Shown here: positions 1 through 12,275 of the stretch, in pieces
Position numbering within the stretch: position 1 is the first letter of the stretch
How the letters are laid out: the number at the start of each line of letters is the position of its first letter
DNA from: Pegea sp. RAD2-039
Taxonomy: Eukaryota; Chordata; Thaliacea; Salpida; Salpidae
NCBI GenBank assembly: GCA_034620365.1
Contig: JAQGEQ010000003.1
Location: 372,001-436,000 of the forward strand
DNA length: 64,000 nucleotides
Reading direction: 5' to 3'
The notes under the pieces: generated by a model
The model's input: the letters and a program-made list of their open reading frames with translations, nothing else
Databases searched by the model: none
What the model was told of the DNA's origin: nothing
Position numbers and translations under genes: made by a program

Positions 1-585
1 CTTAGAAAAAATGATAAATGTATCCCTTATTCCCGATGAAAACTTTTCAAAAAGCGTTTCAACGTCGAGCTAGGCAGCATAGGTCTCGTGTTATCCTCTA
101 GTCAAAAGGCTGGGCGCTAAATCATTTGTAAACGACTTAGTTAAAGATCAGGGTGTTTTGATCAATAGAGCTACGATTTCTTGAGATTCATTCTTACATC
201 TACGATCTATTCCTGATAAAAGATTTCGATTCGACTTAAAATCAGGTCTAAGTGACATTCACCTGATGATAGGTGTCGCTTTATTTTGCAAACAGATTTA
301 AATTAGATCAGCTAAATTGTTGATGAAACTATTTATCGGTTACTCCAATAAGAGATGTACTTTCTAGAGGACAAGAGTTAAAGAGACTTGTTAAGTAAAT
401 GTTGGATCGAAACATTCGATGAGTTCGTTCGCTCTATGGTCGATATTAGTCATCAAATCGGTACGATTTGTTCTTGGTCGTTGAAAATGTCCAAGATTTT
501 CCCAATTTGGACCTGACGGTCTACTCAAAATATTTGATTAAATGACTGGTTGATAAAGATCTTAGACTTTATAAAACTTGTATTT
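1..585 (+). mobile_element. Possible degraded reverse-transcriptase-like fossil
   Basis: This stretch is visibly less AT-rich than what follows, and the change near position 585 is abrupt. On the plus strand, short peptides recall reverse transcriptases of the DIRS/Ty3 kind: one reads RFDLKSG, close to the conserved FDLKSG motif, and a piece before it contains GAKSFV. The copy is old and broken, with many interruptions, and no terminal repeats are visible. It runs off the left edge. It could equally be a different decayed coding segment, so the family is a guess. Confidence 0.25.
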
Positions 586-1103
586 GGTCTTTTTATTTTA
601 TTTTTGGTTTTTTAATGGTTTGTAGTACAATTTTGCCTAATATTATTTTTAATATTATTTTTTTACCATTACCATATAGTTACGTTTGTTTAGCTTTCAT
701 CAGCTGACTTCAGATGTTTACAAACCTCCTAATGTGATAGATCAACAATTTCTTTACTTAAAAGCTTTTATTGTTATGATTTTTATGTTATTTCACTAAT
801 TTTTTTATCAGATTATTTCTCGAGTTTTTTAAAATATCCTTACAAAAGCATATAAGTAATTATTTTAATATAATATCTACTATCTAATTACCAACTTATA
901 ATAACTTTTATTATCTTTTATTTCTTATAAATTTTTGGATTTTAATGAACTTTTATTTATTATATTTTATTACAAAGTTTTCATAAAATATTTCAATAAA
1001 ATCATAAAGATTTGATTATTTAAAAGTTATAAATAACTTTAGTAAAAAAATTTATAATCTTTTGAAGTTCATCAGCTACTTTTGACATTTTATAATTTGA
1101 ATA
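586..1103. other. AT-rich spacer upstream of LACTB
   Basis: Low-complexity AT-rich DNA with no convincing coding frame. It presumably holds the promoter and 5' UTR of the LACTB gene, but no recognisable core element was seen. Confidence 0.5.
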
Positions 1104-3366
1104 ATGTTTATTAAGAACCTTTATCGACCTCTTGCATATACTTTTATGCTTAGTATTTCAAAATTAGAAAAAGTTGTTGATGACTTTGAAAGTGATGATT
1201 TTCTGGTAAGTTTTTATCTTATTTATTAGTTTGTTAAATTTAGTCGCCATGCTTTTGTAAAAAGCTTAATCTAAATTCAATTTAAATTAAAAACTTTTTA
1301 TGACATGTCAAATGTCAGACTTTTTTAATCAATTTTCTGTATGTTGGATTAGTTTTGATTCAATTGAATATTAGTAAAATATAAATAATTACATTCTATC
1401 ATAATCATTATAAAAAACAAAATAAATAACTGTAGTTAAAGATTAAGTGAAAATCTTATTAATAAATGTAACTTATTTTACTTCTAAATTTATGCAATTT
1501 TATTTTATCTATTTATAAAATGTTTAATATTAACTATAATTAAGATATTATGGTTTTAGAATAAAAACAGACAAATTAAAATGTGCCAAAAGTTATGTGA
1601 AAACTTTATTAAAAAGCATAAAATACCTGGCATGTCAATTGCTGTAAGTAAAGATGGGGAAAGTATTTGGAAGGAAGGTAATTGTTCTTTTCTTTTTACT
1701 CAATGTTCTGTAATCTATTCCTACTAAATGAAACAACGATAATGGATTTCAAACACATTTAAGCTTTCCTTATAAACTAATATCTCTAGGGTTTGGTTTA
1801 AAAGATGTTGAAAACCAAGTTAAATGTAATGAAGAGAGTTCTATGTTGATATCTAGCATCAGTAAGCCTCTTGTTGCTTTAGTATTGATGCATCTTTGGC
1901 AATATAAGTTGGTTTACTTAGACGAAGATATCAGAAAGTATGTGCCAGAGTTTCCTATCAAAAAATTTGATGAAAAAAAGGTTATAAATTTTACATCAAC
2001 TTGTTTTTTTACATTTTTTTATTTTGTAGGTTGTTATTACTTTAAGACAATTATTGTCTCATTATTCTGGGCTTCGTCATTATAAAAATTCTAAAGAAAC
2101 CCGTATCAGTAGATCATATGATGATGTTATAGAAAGCTTAGATCTCTTTAAAGATGATGACTTAGTAGCTGAACCTGGTAATTGAGTTTCTGATCTGTAA
2201 ATTGATGCCTTTATACTAAAAGTGACTCCTTAACTTTTTATTCTAATCTAAAAGTATGCAGTAACTGCCGAAGAAAATACTTGATCTAGTTTTATTTAAT
2301 TTTGTCTGAATATTGTTTATTAGATTCAAGTTATATTTATTGAAAATAAACATCTTTAAATTATTTGTAATTGATTTCAGGAACAAAGTTTAATTATTCT
2401 ACATATGCTTATACTCTAATCAGTTGTGTCATGGAGAGAGCTAGCGATATGAAGTTTTTGGATTTGATGAAAAGTTATTTTCTGAAAATGGGGCTGAATG
2501 AGACATTTGCTGATAAAGTAGATGTGATTATCAACAACAGATCAAGGTTATTATTAAACAATTATTTCAAACTGACTTTTTTGTTTTAGATATTACAGAT
2601 ACAAAAATGGCGTTTTACAAAATGCTCCTTTTGTCAATTGCTCATATAAATGGGCAGGCGGGGGATTCACCTCAACAGTAACTGATCTTACAACATTTGC
2701 AAATTTTATGTTGTTTCTATTTCAAGTTATTATCAATTTATTTCCTAATTAACAGATTTTTATTAATTTGTTTATTTTCAGAACCTACATAGGGAACCTC
2801 ATAGCTCCCAACTTCTAAATGAAACGGTTCGCTTTTTCATTTTTCAATATTTTTAAATAAACTCTTCAATCTTTAATAAAAAAATTAACTTTTTAGGTGA
2901 AATTAATGTGGACCCCAATTAAAACTATTCAAAAAAACAATCTCCAGGAAGGTTATGGATTAGGTTGGAGAGTTGAATATGTTAGTTGAATAAATCTTCT
3001 TTAATTACAAACTTTTTCTATCATCTGATCAATTTGTAGTCTTCTAATACACATGGTTACAACACAACTATTTACCACACTGGTTCAGGATCAGGTAACT
3101 CTTGTGTCTTGCTGATGAAGATTCAAAATGAGTTTAATTTATTTGAATTCTGTCAAAATCATAAAAATATGGATCATAGACCAGTCAAAGACACTGATCA
3201 AGAAGAAGACATAAAGAAGTTTAAATCTCAGCTTTCATACGTTGATGAGTCTAAATTGAATGGAGTGAAAGGAATTACTGTAGCGATATTAACTAATCTT
3301 CGTGATGTGAATTTAGTGTCTTTAGCTAAAGATATTTCATCAACATTTAATAACTTTTCTGATTAA
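1104..3366 (+). CDS. LACTB: LACTB, serine beta-lactamase-like mitochondrial protein
   Basis: Nine exons: 1104-1205, 1560-1677, 1790-1980, 2030-2177, 2381-2546, 2590-2725, 2782-2826, 2897-2980, 3040-3366. They join in frame to 438 residues. The family is descended from bacterial class C beta-lactamases/PBP-like peptidases; in animals it forms filaments in the mitochondrial intermembrane space and acts as a peptidase. Visible catalytic motifs are SxxK as SISK (S96, K99), the tyrosine motif YSTYAY (about 192-197), and HTG followed by SGSG (H343), all in the normal order. The N-terminus (MFIKNLYRPLAYTF) is basic and hydrophobic, fitting mitochondrial targeting. Length is a little below the vertebrate protein, mainly because the N-terminal region is short. 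Introns range from 43 nt (2547-2589) to 354 nt. The first exon-intron join and the N-terminal residues after it are the least certain part. Confidence 0.92.
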
Positions 3367-5172
3367 CTATTTAATTTCTTTCTTATCTAATATTTTGTGA
3401 ACTTTTTTGCTGTCATCTTCATCAGTAATCTTAGTTTTTTTTCAATATTTACTTTCAAAATGTCTTTTTTTACTTCTGTATTTTGTTACTAATTTCAAAC
3501 ATGAAGTTTGTTTTTTGGTAAGAATTTAAACTCAGTTTTTTAATTAGTTTTTTTCAAAACTTTAAATTTGGTTTACATTTCTGACTTTTTAATCTTATTT
3601 ATAAATAAATATTTAACTTTATCTTCAAAAGTTTAAATTCTTTAAGCTAGCTATTATCAAATCAAACAAAAGTTTCTCAAAACTCATCTAAACTCAAATT
3701 GGAAATACATCTTCGTAAAACTCGTCAAAAGTAGGTTAGAAGTCGTGTTCTTTAGTTTGCTGCTGTTTTAATTTGCAAACATCTCAACTGCTTGTGCAAA
3801 TGTTATACGTTTATCAAAGCTTTCTGATTAGTTTATTTGTGCAATTAAAATTATTTTAAGATTATTTGTGCATAAAACTGATCCATTTGCAATTAATGAT
3901 CCATTTATTAAATTGTTTCAATCTAAGTTATTTGTATAAAACATATAAGTATATATTCGTGAATAAAACACGAAATTTTCTCAGTTAGCAATAAGTGCTC
4001 ATATATAAAGAACAATTAGATATTCTGTGCTTTGGTGAAACATAACAAGTAAAGCTTATAGTTTGCTAGTTACTGCTAATTAATATCCGCTAGAGGGAGC
4101 TGTTACGACTTAAAGATTTAACTAAATTCTTTTGATCTAATTACTTATTTCGGATGTTTTCGTAAACTTTACAAAAGTTTTTTTTCCAGAAGTTTGTTTT
4201 ACTTCTTAAAGATTTCCAGAGTAAATCTCATTATTATTACTGCCAAAATTATCAACTATAAATTTCAATAAACTTGGCAAAACTTATGTCAAATTTTCTT
4301 TAAGAAAAAATTGTTAGGTTCTGTATTCAAGATTTCTTTTCAATATCATTTTAGCTTTTCCATTGAGTAACTTATCCAAACATTGTAAAGTAGTAAAAGT
4401 AAATTGAGTAAAATAATTAAAATTTAATTTGCAGCACAATCTAACTTTTAATCAGAAGATTACATTTAATTAAGATGATTAGTTTTTGAAAACTGCTATA
4501 AGCTACAGAAAGTCTGTACAACATTTTGAACTTCGAAAAGTACAAAAAGAGTTTTTTTAAGTTCACAAAAGAAAACTCAAATTTATTATACTTTAATATA
4601 AAAGATTATTGAAATGTTTATAACAATACCAGGTCTTTCTTCTATACAGTACAATTTTATCAATATGTTTATCTATAAGCACAGTTAGAAAAGTTTTTCA
4701 AAAGTTAGAAACAAATTTGTAATTTGACAAAAAGTTCTTTCATTTTTATCAACATTTTTGTCGGTTGAAAAGCTAAAGATAATCTGTTAACAAATGTTTT
4801 TTGGCTAAGCAGTTTTAACTTGTGACCTTTGACCTGAGACTGATCATATTATCAGCTCAATTACTTATTTATCTAATCAAGTACATAGATTTAGACAAAT
4901 AAAACTTTCATATTTAATTTTTTTATAAATTAAACAAATGCTTCGAGATAGTAACTAAAACTTCTTCTAATTTTTGGAACCACTTGAAATTTAAACCTAA
5001 AGACATTTTGTATCAAATATTTTCAAAAGTTTATTTTAAGAAGAATATTTCAAACAAAAGTTTGTAAAATTGATTGAACAGAAAATAAGAATAAAAAATT
5101 TCACGATTTCATAGAAAAAAAAACTTCAACGAAAAAAAAACTTTGAAAATTTCCAAATAAAATCGCGAAACA
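3367..5172. other. Intergenic, AT-rich
   Basis: No gene is seen between the LACTB stop and the TGACGTCA cluster. The sequence is AT-rich with scattered poly-A and poly-T tracts and no ORF of plausible composition. It lies between the tail ends of two convergent genes (LACTB plus, GKAP-domain gene minus). Confidence 0.5.
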
Positions 5173-5790
5173 TGACGTCATCATAGATGACTTTTAGGCA
5201 CTTTGCTGTATGTGTCAGCCGCTCTTGTGCGTGACGTCACGAGCGCTTGTGAATGACGTCACTACCAGCAAGTCATCGGCATGTTGAGATGGGGAAAAGT
5301 TGGAAATCTCTTTAATGACGTCATCACAATTTTCGATGTCAAGCGCGCGTCGTCATAGCAACGCGAATGAGAAGCTGCTCAGCGATTAGTTGAGGATCGT
5401 TAATTGATCTTCTGGGAGTGTGATGATCTCTGAATTCTTCTTTTTCAACATTTCCTTCCTCATTTGCATAATCTTCCGTCGGCGCTCTTCCTGTGCAGCT
5501 TTTATTTTCTCTGATTGAGGTGTTTGTATCTTCTTTTGCTTCTAAAGACACAATTTAGTGGATGTTGAAGATCGCAGATACTTTTACCTTCTTTTGAGCG
5601 GCAGGCTTCGATTTAGTGATCGCTTTGTTGTTGCTTAGCAACTGCCATTGGTTCGATTTCCGCTCTTCTAATTGAATAAAATCTTTTTTAACTTTTTCCA
5701 CCTAAATTAAAGAAAATTTCAAACTTCTCGAACTCAAAGAGACTTTCTCGATACAACAGCAGGTGGGCGATCTCGCGTTCGATGACGTCA
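5173..5790. promoter_or_regulatory. Cluster of five TGACGTCA (CRE-like) palindromes
   Basis: Perfect 8-bp TGACGTCA palindromes occur at 5173-5180, 5232-5239, 5254-5261, 5316-5323 and 5783-5790. This is the consensus site for CREB/ATF bZIP factors. Four lie just beyond the stop codon of the minus-strand GKAP-domain gene and the fifth lies in its intron between 5702 and 5815. In DNA this AT-rich, five copies in about 620 bp is a strong enrichment. No transcript starting here was identified, so the regulatory role is inferred. Confidence 0.45.
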
Positions 5791-7934
5791 TCGCGTTAGT
5801 AGGCAACTAACCCACCTGAATCAAATCCATATCCCAAAAACCTTCTAAATCACTTTCGTAAACTCTTCTTTGATCTTTATCGCTTTCTGATTGGTCAATT
5901 AATTTGAGAAATTGTTGAAATCTCTGATTGATGATCAAACGAGTCTTTCCAATCGTGGCCCGAATATCATCACATACTAGAGATCACAAAACGTCAGTTT
6001 GGAGATTAGAATCAATTTTTAGTGACCTTCATTAGGGCAGGAGTTAGTCTCTGCTTGTTCTAGGACACTGGTCCACGTCTTGATGCAGTCATTCAAGATA
6101 TTTGTTTCTGTTGTCACTAAATCTCTGAAGCGTGACGAGGCATCGGTCACGTGTTCATCTGAAATCGATTTTGTAAATGAATTTGTGTAAATTGAAATTG
6201 GACATGATTTGAGACAAACAAAACATGTCAACGAGCTCTTTAGCTTGTTAAAAGTCTTTTAAATTAATTGATTTTAAGAAAATATTCGGCTACAGCTGGA
6301 GATAGAATCTAAGGTTTTATTGTCGGTGTTTTTCAACTAACAGCAAATTTAGAATTTTAAATTAAATTTTTTACAAATTAAATATTTTCGAAAATAATAA
6401 GAAGACCCTTCTAAATAAAACTTCTTAAAATAAGATAAATAAAAGACATTAAAACTCTAGATTATCTACAGTTAACACTTTTTTATTTAAATATTTACAA
6501 ACAGTCAGCTTATTAATACAACTCACAAATGACATCATTAGATGCTTGATCAAGTTCTTTGTTTGCTTGCTGGAGTTCAGGGAAGCTTTCTTCGTATCTG
6601 TTCACAAGGTTTGCGGCAGAAATAGGGGGTATTGTCCGGATTGTTAGATCGGATTTTTCTTCTTGTACTTCGCAGGAAGATAAACGATTTTTATCTTCGA
6701 CCTGAAATTAAGATTTTTTTGCTTTTGTTGTATTAAGGAAATTTTAAATTAAATAAAAACTCAACAAAACTCATAAATAAAAAAATAATTTGATATCAGT
6801 AAACTCGTAGTTGCAGATTTTTTTACTTTTACTTTTTAATGGCTATTAATAAAGTTTCGTTTATTTTAATATCGGCCAAAAACTGAAATCCGAATAACTT
6901 CATGACTAAGAATATTTGCCAGAATTATTTGCTGTCGAATAAATTCAGACTTTATTTAAACAATTGTAAATGACAACTGTTAAAGTCAAAAACTGAAAAT
7001 AATTGTTCAGCTTATTTGAAAATAAGCAAAATTATAATTTTTGAGAAAACTGTTTACTCAAAACCAGGCTAATTCAATAGTCTTTTTGTAGTTTCCCTGA
7101 AAGTCAAAATAAATAAATTCAAGTAAATAAAAAAAATTGAAAGTACAAACAAAACATTCAAATGTTATTTTGGTTTGAAAAAGTTTTTTATTTTCAAACT
7201 TATAAATGTTAATTATTAAACAGCCAATTAAAAGCAGTCATAGAAATATAAGTTTAAAAAAAAAGCCAAAATTAAAACAATATTAAAAGAAAATTACGTT
7301 TGAACAGCCTATTAAAGATGCATATGAAAGAAATGAGGTTTTAAAGAAGTTAAAATGATTTCAATGAAAAATTATCAAGCAAACAAGTTTGCTTTCATAG
7401 ATACTCTTAATTTAAATCAAATGCTTTCATGTTCTTTCTAATTAATTTAAAAAAATGTTACCTGTAATTCTGATACTGACAAATAATCCAATAAAACTTC
7501 AAAGCCAAAATACAAAACCATTAAAACAGACAACATACTTAAAGTAAATCTAACAATTAAAGGCAATCTGTAAACTTAATAAATATCCTGACCTGATTAC
7601 AAAGTTCTGAAACATCCAATTCAGTTCCATTTGTTTGTGATTGACGGTAACAACTGGTTGAAGCAGACGCAGCAACTAATTCACCATTTTTTCTTCTTTT
7701 ACTTACAGACTTGTGATTTTCTGCTTTAGAGTTTGATAATCTATCAAACGCTGATGGGTCAGTCTTTTCTAACTGTTTCTTTGGTTTATTTGTTGGTAGT
7801 GACAAGCTGTCAGAGTTTAATTTATAAGAATCACTACTTTCTGATTTACCAAAGCAGTCAGTGATAACGGTTGCACAACTTTTATGTTGCTCACTTGCAC
7901 TAGTGCTTTTCAAACATGAAAACTTTTTACCCAT
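5386..7934 (-). CDS. Short DLGAP/HURP-like protein with GKAP domain
   Basis: Exons on the minus strand: 7934-7593, 6701-6527, 6158-6027, 5976-5816, 5701-5588, 5541-5386, giving 359 residues. The C-terminal half matches the GKAP (DLGAP/SAPAP) domain: segments read RFRDLVTTET, then IRATIGKTRLIINQRFQQF, then DLEGFWDM and IQLEERKSNQW, followed by a basic stretch rich in K, R and E. The order and spacing fit DLGAP1-5. The FRDLVxxET motif and the lack of a QTRL PDZ-ligand end are closer to DLGAP5/HURP, a mitotic microtubule protein. The family is usually much longer, so this is a compact member. The start MGKKFSC fits an N-myristoylation signal with an adjacent cysteine, which I do not know from DLGAPs. 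Exon 2 can be read past its GTGAGT donor to a stop at 6513-6515, so a short isoform lacking the domain is possible. Assignment of the first two exons to this gene rests on phase and splice sites only. Confidence 0.78.
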
Positions 7935-10900
7935 AATGCAACACTCTTTAATTATGAGAAGTTAAAAGTTAGTAAGTTTCTGAGAATAAGAAATATTGTT
8001 AAAAGCCTCAAAGTGTTAAGTTAATTGTGTTAATAGGCGAGCAAACAGAAGAAAACAAATCAAACAAAAGTTCTGTAAGAGAAAAATATATCAACAAGAC
8101 GTTAGCACAAAATGATGTTAGATTTGATTAAGTTGGTGTAATAAATTGTCCATTTTTTATCAGTCTGTATATTGTCTGGCTCTTCTATAAAAACTCTTTT
8201 TCATCAGATACTTTATATAAATATATAACAAAAAAATATGAATGAAAGCATTTAAGAAAAGTTATCTAATATTCTATAAATTATAAATAAAAATCTGCCT
8301 AAAATTAATCATAAAATTTGTAATAATAAATAATTTGCATTTATAAATAAAAGTTTACAAATGAAAAAGAAATTAATTTACGCAATCTCAACTTTTAAAT
8401 TGAGTTTCAGATAATTCTAACTTTTAGAAATATTGTTAGTACCTGTTGACAGGTAAGGGAAGAATAAAACCTTCCAGAACAAACACCTTCCATTTTATTT
8501 CAATAAATTTTCTTTTATGATTATTACCAGAACAAATTATTTTCTTTCATACTTTATAAAATCACTATCTATCTACAAGATAAAGTCTTAAAACTGTTGT
8601 TATATTAGTTGAATTTTATAAGATATACTTAGGTTAACTATTCCCTAAATAATTTCCTTTTATGGATATAATATAATTTATGAGCTTTGAAAATATTAGC
8701 CTAAATAAATATTCTATTTTTTCATCAGAAATAAAACTGTTTCTGGTAATGAATTTTTTCATTTAAAATCAAATAAAAGACCTAACTTAATTTTTCCATG
8801 TTATAAACTTATAAATACATATTATATCAAATGAATAAAAAACTTATAAATCTTATAAATAACTAACTAATAAGAGAAATTATACCTTTTTATATAAATC
8901 TAAACATAGATATAAAACAAGTTGTTTTAAACCTATATATCAAATGAGCAGACTATTAACAAACATTGCTTAATCTTATGAAGATTTATCTTGCATTTTA
9001 ACTTATGCATAAACTCAAACTGTGGTAAAAAATGTTTACTTTAAATTCAATTTTTAAGCAGGACTTTTTTATTTTATACAATCTACAATTTTCAAATATA
9101 TGGGTATATTAATATTTGTTATATATATTAATATTGTTTAATATTTGGGTATTTTAAACTAGTATTATATTATTATCGGTGATATCTAATAAGTAATATT
9201 TGTACATATTATTTAATATTTATAATATTGAATGACTAATAATATTATAATAAAGAAAATATTATTATTTACAAATAGCTGTAGTTTTATTTATAAACAT
9301 TTAGACTTATCTGAACATAACAAAATCAATAATTTATGAAAAGACAAATTTAAATTGGATTTAAATTTTTTCTCAAGTAATGAAATAAGACATAATTACT
9401 TTTAATACATAAAAAATAGTTTTACTAAACTGTTGATGCAATTATTGTCTAATTAAAATGAATTAATATGTTAATGCGTTCATATGTGACTTATATGTGA
9501 CTTAAATACCTCATAATTAAGAACAAACTAATAATTTTTAATTGATGAAAACTCTAGTCTATGAGCTATAACTAAAATTAGATTTATTTTAACTTCAATT
9601 TTTTTTTAAATAATTAATTTTAATAAACGTAAATTAAACAAAAACCCATTTATTTATATCTAAATTTCTGCATTCTTTAAACAATTATATGAGAAACTTA
9701 AAAATAGATAATGAAAAAATAAAATATATTACTAAATATTAAATTATATAATATATATTGACTGCTAACAGAATAACTTATTCAACACTGCGTTAATATA
9801 ATATATATATAATTATTATAATTATATTTCAGTAAGTTGTCACATAAATAATATTTATGGATGAAATCAAAAAATTAATCACTAAAAGATAAGATAGTAC
9901 AATATTAAACGTATTTTCATTTTATAATAAAGAAAAGTAATCATTAATATTTAAATAATTTAATTATATTAATATTTTCATTCTAAAGTGAAAATTAAAT
10001 TTTATGAAAAAATAAATAAATCTGAAAATGTGATTTTAGAATTGGCGCTAGAGGTTTGAGATGAAATTTGTTTTAATAGAAGGCGTCTTATGGTTTTAAA
10101 ACCAAGACAACGAATAAATGCTTGCATACTATTTCACTTCTAAAACCAAATTGACTTTCTACGAATTACGTACTTCAAACAGCTCCATTTTCGCACTAAT
10201 TTAGTAAATATATATTGCTATAATATATTTCAAAATATCAATTAAAAAGTCGTGAGTTATTTGCATTTATTACAATTAAATGAGATAACTAAATATTACA
10301 AAAGAGCTAAATATACAAATTACTGATTTTGAATTAATCATTTTAGCTTAGATAATTCATGATTGCATCATAACTTTTTACTACCATCAGATTATTCTAT
10401 TAAAATACACTTAACATGTTTTGATATTTTAATAAGCCATACTTGTAACACAATCAACTAAATTGGTTTACCTCAAAGTTTTCAAGTATATCGTTTAACT
10501 GAATTAATGTAACATGTTAAATATGTCATTTCTCATTAAAAAAATTCTTTATTAGGTCTTTTACATTTTATACTTTAAAATTTTTAAACTAAATTTATAA
10601 ATTTTTATACTACTAAAAAGTGTTTTGTAGTTCATCACAAGTCTCAACTTACTTATTTTAGTTTTTTAGTAGGCAATGTAAACTTATTTTTGAATAGAGT
10701 TTAAAGACTTCTCAAGCAACTAGCATTTTACTTACTGCAAATTTCTACTAATTTTTATTTAGTAATTAATTAGAAAATTCAGTGGCTTTAGTTCATTTGT
10801 TTTAATGGTTTTAAGTCTTAATAGAAAATGTTGGTAATATATAAAAACCATTTTAAACCGGTTGGTTCGAATTTCACTAAGATTGTAAGAAGCTACTAAA

Positions 10901-12275
10901 AGTAACGTTTCCAATTAAAAATATAAATAAATAAAAAAGACAATTTCCTAGGTTTTAATCGAGTAGATAATGTGAAAATTTCAGATCTTTTATTTTTTAC
11001 AACACCTGTACTAAACAGCACCAGAACCTAGATTATTTTTATCCAATTTTTAAACTACTAATTCTAGATAATAATATACATTTAAAAAAAAATTAAGAAT
11101 ACTACAAATCAGCATTAAAAATCTAATTTTGAAGAATATTCAAGTCAATAAGTTTTACAAAAATATTCTAAATATTTGTAACATAAGTTTTTTTTGTGTA
11201 TACAGAAAATAAAGTTTTCTAAAATTTCTGAAGAGTTTTAAATTTCAAATAATATTGCTACAAATGATCAAATAATTGAAAAAATAATTTGGCCAAATGC
11301 TACAATTTCTTATTTCAAAATAAACCAATATTTTATCTTAAAAATCTTTCAACTAATCTTTGTTAAAAATTTCATAAAACTTTTTGGGTTTATTATTTTA
11401 GAATTTTATTTGTAATTTTATAAATTTAAAAATGGTTTGATAACTTCAAATGAATTCGATCTATTCCTTAAAATTTATCGAAAGTTTTTATTTTTTACTA
11501 AAACAAATTTGTTAACAAAAAATAAATTAATAAAGTTACATAATAAGTCAGATTATTCAAGAAACTTCAAACCAAAAATTTCTTTAGTTGAAAAGTAAAT
11601 ACTTCAAAGTTGCTACAAAAGATTTCTTTGTTTTTATTTTAATGCAAAATCATTCAAAGAATCAATTTGAAATTTTCAAATTTAATTGATTTATGATAAA
11701 AAAGTTGAGATTTTTAACAAGCGTAATTTCAAATCGTGTCTAAAGAAGAAAATCACAGAAAATAAAAGCACAAGAAAAAATAAAAACTATTCAAATCAAA
11801 AATTTACTTTCAACTGAAAATGTTTAATGATTGGATTTTCAAAGTACAGAGTTACCGGTATTATTTTTACTAAAACTAAAAAAACTAAATATTCTTAAAT
11901 AAAACTATTAAATTAGAAACAAAAGATATCAGCAAGTTTAATAGCAATTCCAGGCAAGAGTTTGAAAAGTTACTTCATCAACCTTAAGAACAAATATGCT
12001 GAAATATTTACAGAAATTTTCTTATTGAGACGATTATATTGAAATGGTTTTGATTAGTTTAAGCAACTTAATTATCTAATTTTATAAATTAGTTTCCAGA
12101 AGTGTTTACTTGATCAATAAATCAAAGAGTTAGAGAGAGATGTAGTAACTACAATGCCTGCATCACAGCAATGTATCTGATATAATAAGAAAAGGAAGTG
12201 ACAATCAACTACAAATAGAAAAAAACAAATCGAATGAAAATTAATCCAACAAAAACCTAAAATGAAAGCCAATAA
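7935..12275. other. 4.3-kb gene-poor AT-rich stretch
   Basis: No gene could be supported on either strand. Base composition is extreme, with many A/T runs and ATAT tracts around 9100-9250 and 9720-9830. A small richer island at about 10030-10200 holds, on the minus strand, an ATG (10188) followed after five codons by a GTACGT donor-like sequence. It could be a 5' exon of the downstream GKAP-domain gene, but nothing confirms this. Confidence 0.5.

Noticed and set aside
5339-5551. 70-codon open frame on the minus strand over the last GKAP exon
   Set aside because: It is out of frame with the GKAP exon; the other frame gives the family-like basic C-terminus and a clean stop.
7461-7510. Extra small exon in the GKAP-domain gene (LLDYLSVSELQ before a GTAACA donor)
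   Set aside because: Its length from the nearest acceptor is not a multiple of three, while the flanking exons join in phase 0 without it.
10850-10885. Possible tRNA B-box (GGTTCGAATTTCAC)
   Set aside because: No A-box or pairing stems around it.
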